Below the pieces are notes generated by a model that worked only from the letters and a program-made list of their open reading frames with translations, did no database searches and was not told the origin of the DNA. Below, piece by piece: positions 15,769 to 17,183 of a stretch of 17,183 nucleotides of DNA; within the stretch, counting starts at the first letter, position 1; each line of letters opens with the position of its first letter. Source of the stretch: an uncultured Muribaculaceae bacterium (GTDB taxonomy: Bacteria > Bacteroidota > Bacteroidia > Bacteroidales > Muribaculaceae); NCBI GenBank assembly GCA_910579605.1, contig CAJTUG010000004.1, forward strand, positions 32,367-49,549, read 5' to 3'. The translations under genes were made by a program, and so were the position numbers.

Positions 15769-17183
15769 TTAGTCTAAAGACCACTCAAAGCCGTCTTTTG
15801 TGTCTTTAACGGCAAATCCTATTTGTGACAGTCGGTTTCGGATAAGGTCGGAAGTGGTCCAATCTTTCTTTGCTTTGGCTTCGGAGCGTATTTCCAACAG
15901 CAAATCTACTGCATCGCGGTATGGCTGGAGGTTGCTTTGTCCGTCCATTCCTGTTTTTATACCCAATATTTCCACCAAGAAAGTATCTATGAGGATTTTG
16001 AGGGTATCTATGTCGGCCACAGTAGCTTTTTCTTTGCCGTCGTTTATCTGGTTTATGATGCGGACTGCATCAAAAAGCACACCTATGAGCACCGGTGTGT
16101 TCAAATCGTCGTCCATTGCGGCATATGCACGTTCTGTAAGGGTGGAAACGTCTACGGTAGATGTTTCGGATGGCTTTAAGTCTTGGAGGCGTTTGTATCC
16201 TTCGAGCATACGTGCTAAGGCTTTTTCTGCACCTTGGAGAGCTTCGTTGCTGAAATCTACCGTGCCACGGTAGTGGGCTTGCAGAATAAAGAAACGTATG
16301 GTCATGGGCGAGTATGGCTGAGCCAACAATTCGTGTGAACCGGTGAAGAACTCGTCTAATGTTATGAAATTTCCCAACGATTTGCCCATTTTTTTACCGT
16401 TTATGGTAATCATGTTGTTGTGCATCCAATAGCGCACGGTAGGTTCGCCATTGTGTGCCACCGATTGTGCAATCTCGCATTCGTGGTGCGGGAACTTGAG
16501 ATCCATGCCTCCGCCGTGGATATCAAAATGCTCTCCGAGGTATTTTTCGCTCATAGTTGAGCATTCAAGATGCCATCCTGGAAACCCTTCGCTCCAAGGC
16601 GACGGCCAATGCATGATATGTTCGGGCGCGGCTTTTTTCCAAAGTGCGAAATCGGCGGGATTGTGTTTTTCTTCTTGTCCGTCAAGGCTGCGTGTTGTAG
16701 CCAGCAGCTCTTCTATGTTTCTGCCGGAAAGTTTGCCGTAGCCGTAATCGCGGTTGAATTTGGGCACGTCGAAATACACTGAGCCGTTGCTTTCGTAGGC
16801 ATATCCGCTATCAAGGATTTTTTTGATATATTCTATTTGCTCTATGATATGTCCCGACGCGTGAGGTTCTATTGATGGCGGCAGCACGTTGAGGGCTTCC
16901 ATGGCCTTGTGGTAGCGTGTGAGGTAATATTGCACTACTTCCATTGGCTCAAGTTCTTCCAATCGTGCTTTTTTTGCAATCTTGTCTTCGCCGTCGTCGG
17001 CATCGTGTTCCAAATGGCCTACATCGGTGATATTGCGCACATAGCGTACTTTGTAGCCTAAGTGCTTGAGGTAGCGGAAGAGGATGTCGAAAGTAATTGC
17101 CGGACGGGCATGTCCTAAATGGCCGTCGCCGTATACAGTAGGGCCGCATACATACATGCCTACCATTGGCTCGTGGAGCGGTT
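15769..17183 (-). CDS. cysS: Cysteinyl-tRNA synthetase (5' partial)
   Basis: A class I aminoacyl-tRNA synthetase that charges tRNA-Cys. The frame continues past the first visible Met (17166) through 'PLHEP' to the window edge, so roughly the first 20 residues are missing and the start is outside. Numbered from the Met at 17166: HLGH (16-19) is the HIGH motif and KMGKS (259-263) the KMSKS loop. The zinc-site ligands are all present: Cys7 in 'YVCGPTVYG', Cys202 in 'LECSTM', and His227 and Glu231 in 'FPHHECEIAQS'. The helical anticodon-binding (DALR-type) domain and C-terminal part are complete ('KDWTTSDLIRNRLSQIGFAV'). It is followed by a weak terminator and porU on the same strand. Confidence 0.95.
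   Translation of the reverse strand, partial: PLHEPMVGMYVCGPTVYGDGHLGHARPAITFDILFRYLKHLGYKVRYVRNITDVGHLEHDADDGEDKIAKKARLEELEPMEVVQYYLTRYHKAMEALNVLPPSIEPHASGHIIEQIEYIKKILDSGYAYESNGSVYFDVPKFNRDYGYGKLSGRNIEELLATTRSLDGQEEKHNPADFALWKKAAPEHIMHWPSPWSEGFPGWHLECSTMSEKYLGEHFDIHGGGMDLKFPHHECEIAQSVAHNGEPTVRYWMHNNMITINGKKMGKSLGNFITLDEFFTGSHELLAQPYSPMTIRFFILQAHYRGTVDFSNEALQGAEKALARMLEGYKRLQDLKPSETSTVDVSTLTERAYAAMDDDLNTPVLIGVLFDAVRIINQINDGKEKATVADIDTLKILIDTFLVEILGIKTGMDGQSNLQPYRDAVDLLLEIRSEAKAKKDWTTSDLIRNRLSQIGFAVKDTKDGFEWSLD

Noticed and set aside
1..17183. CRISPR arrays, insertion sequences, integrase or toxin-antitoxin genes
   Set aside because: I looked for spaced direct repeats, transposase-like frames and terminal inverted repeats on both strands and saw none.

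Overview
The window looks like a chromosomal piece of a Bacteroidales bacterium, most likely a gut Muribaculaceae-type organism (family-level placement is inference). Evidence: fimbrillin/Mfa2-type fimbrial proteins, a PorU-type sortase of the type IX secretion system (T9SS, found in Bacteroidota), an outer-membrane LptD of the long Bacteroidota kind, two promoters with the Bacteroidota TAnnTTTG -7 element, and A-rich or absent Shine-Dalgarno sequences. No rRNA, tRNA, CRISPR array, insertion sequence or phage gene was seen.

Layout. (1) Positions 1-4127, plus strand: a surface-fimbria locus cut by the left edge. It holds a fimbrillin-type protein with a tip-like C-terminal domain (5' end missing), a lipoprotein that joins an Mfa2/FimB-like anchor region to a C-terminal metzincin-type zinc protease motif, and a small secreted protein whose end resembles a T9SS sorting domain. 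(2) Positions 4154-4226: two perfect hairpins in tandem between convergent genes. (3) Positions 4328-7066, minus strand: lptD, which inserts LPS at the cell surface. (4) Positions 7067-7314: a divergent regulatory region with one recognisable promoter per direction and an inverted repeat between them. (5) Positions 7315-12192, plus strand: a compact four-gene run of THUMP-type RNA methyltransferase, purD (purine synthesis), an unrecognised multi-pass membrane protein, and pdxB (vitamin B6 synthesis). Gaps are 45 and 4 nt, then a 19-nt overlap, which suggests one transcript ending at a 21-bp perfect hairpin. (6) Positions 12288-17183, minus strand: cysS (5' end beyond the window) followed by porU, separated by 94 nt with a probable terminator and a second hairpin just before the porU start.

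Most of the window is housekeeping. The envelope theme is strong: fimbriae, LPS assembly and the T9SS sortase all act at the outer surface. PorU could in principle process a sorting-domain protein such as the small one at 3729-4127, but that link is inference. The least ordinary item is the Mfa2-like lipoprotein carrying HExxHxxGxxH (1823-3691): a possible fimbria-associated, surface-anchored metalloprotease. I did not find a clearly new multi-gene system.
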